Shown in pieces: positions 63,970-64,000 of a DNA stretch of 64,000 nt. Source of the DNA: Caulobacteraceae bacterium. Its GTDB lineage: Bacteria > Pseudomonadota > Alphaproteobacteria > Caulobacterales > Caulobacteraceae. The stretch's first letter is position 1, and every line of letters starts with the position of its first letter. Location: assembly GCA_019748055.1 (NCBI GenBank), contig JAIEQC010000008.1, forward strand, positions 1 through 64,000. Reading direction: 5' to 3'. A program made the position numbers and the translations under genes. The notes beneath the pieces were generated by a model. That model did no database searches. It saw only the letters and a list, made by a program, of their open reading frames with translations, and was not told the DNA's origin.

Positions 63970-64000
63970 GGCTCTCCAGCCGCGCTAGTTCCTGCGCGCC
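63950..64000 (-). CDS. Possible 3' end of a minus-strand gene running off the window
   Basis: A minus-strand frame stays open from 64000 to a stop at 63950-63952, reading ARQELARLESLSPSGV with coding-like composition. It overlaps the 3' end of the hfsB-like gene by 20 bases. Only 16 codons are visible, so it cannot be identified. Confidence 0.3.
   Translation of the reverse strand, partial: GAQELARLESLSPSGV

Overview
The window looks like a chromosomal segment of a high-GC alphaproteobacterium of the Caulobacterales, most likely Brevundimonas or a close relative. The evidence is a GC content near 70 percent, a 5-aminolevulinate synthase (Shemin pathway) hemA, a LexA box of the alphaproteobacterial GTTC-N7-GTTC type, GANTC (CcrM) sites clustered in promoters, and a holdfast-type polysaccharide export set at the right end. 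It is almost all coding, with short intergenic gaps (the longest is about 230 bases) and many 1-4 base or longer gene overlaps. I see no insertion sequence, prophage, CRISPR array, rRNA or plasmid function.

Layout. 1-8.2 kb: end of a Lys/Ala/Pro-rich histone-H1-like gene, prmA, a small membrane protein, aminopeptidase P, a DUF2272 protein, a glycine-zipper protein, an RlmD-type RNA methyltransferase, a radical SAM protein with a LexA box, and tRNA-Leu(UAG). 8.3-17.6 kb: small lipoprotein, APC permease, HrpB helicase, an Fe-S (6-4)-type photolyase, two RNA methyltransferase-type genes and a glycosyltransferase in a compact minus-strand run. 17.7-20.9 kb: a four-gene operon of a TetR regulator and a BtuFCD-type metal-chelate ABC importer. 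20.9-34.6 kb: housekeeping genes (lytic transglycosylase, dapA, smpB, uracil-DNA glycosylase, NYN nuclease, folK, rpoZ, a bifunctional Rel/SpoT, LOG, pyrE, pdxJ, acpS, lepB, rnc, era), mostly in tightly coupled plus-strand units.

34.6-39.5 kb: a serine beta-lactamase-like protein, then an ArsR-SRPBCC-SRPBCC-VOC-RibD operon divergent from a flavodoxin-family oxidoreductase, with two copies of a 16-base operator-like element between them. 39.4-49.7 kb: an orphan membrane protein, recO, an M28 peptidase, parC, bpt, motB, a flavin reductase, a hydroxyacid dehydrogenase and a beta-carbonic anhydrase. 49.7-57.9 kb: hemB and hemA flank a valine-degradation-like set (acyl-CoA dehydrogenase, 3-hydroxyisobutyryl-CoA hydrolase, 3-hydroxyisobutyrate dehydrogenase), which also contains two exported methyltransferase-fold paralogues. 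58-60.9 kb: two RcnB-like proteins, a GST and a Sel1-like protein. 60.9-64 kb: hfsD, hfsA and hfsB-like holdfast export genes.

The points most worth a second look are the SOS-type operator of the radical SAM gene, the ArsR operator pair, three GANTC sites within 23 bases between hemB and the acyl-CoA dehydrogenase, the tandem exported methyltransferase-fold lipoproteins, the Rel gene whose conserved coding starts upstream of any usual start codon, and the HfsB-like ATPase that has lost its P-loop lysine. I did not find a clearly new defence or mobile system.
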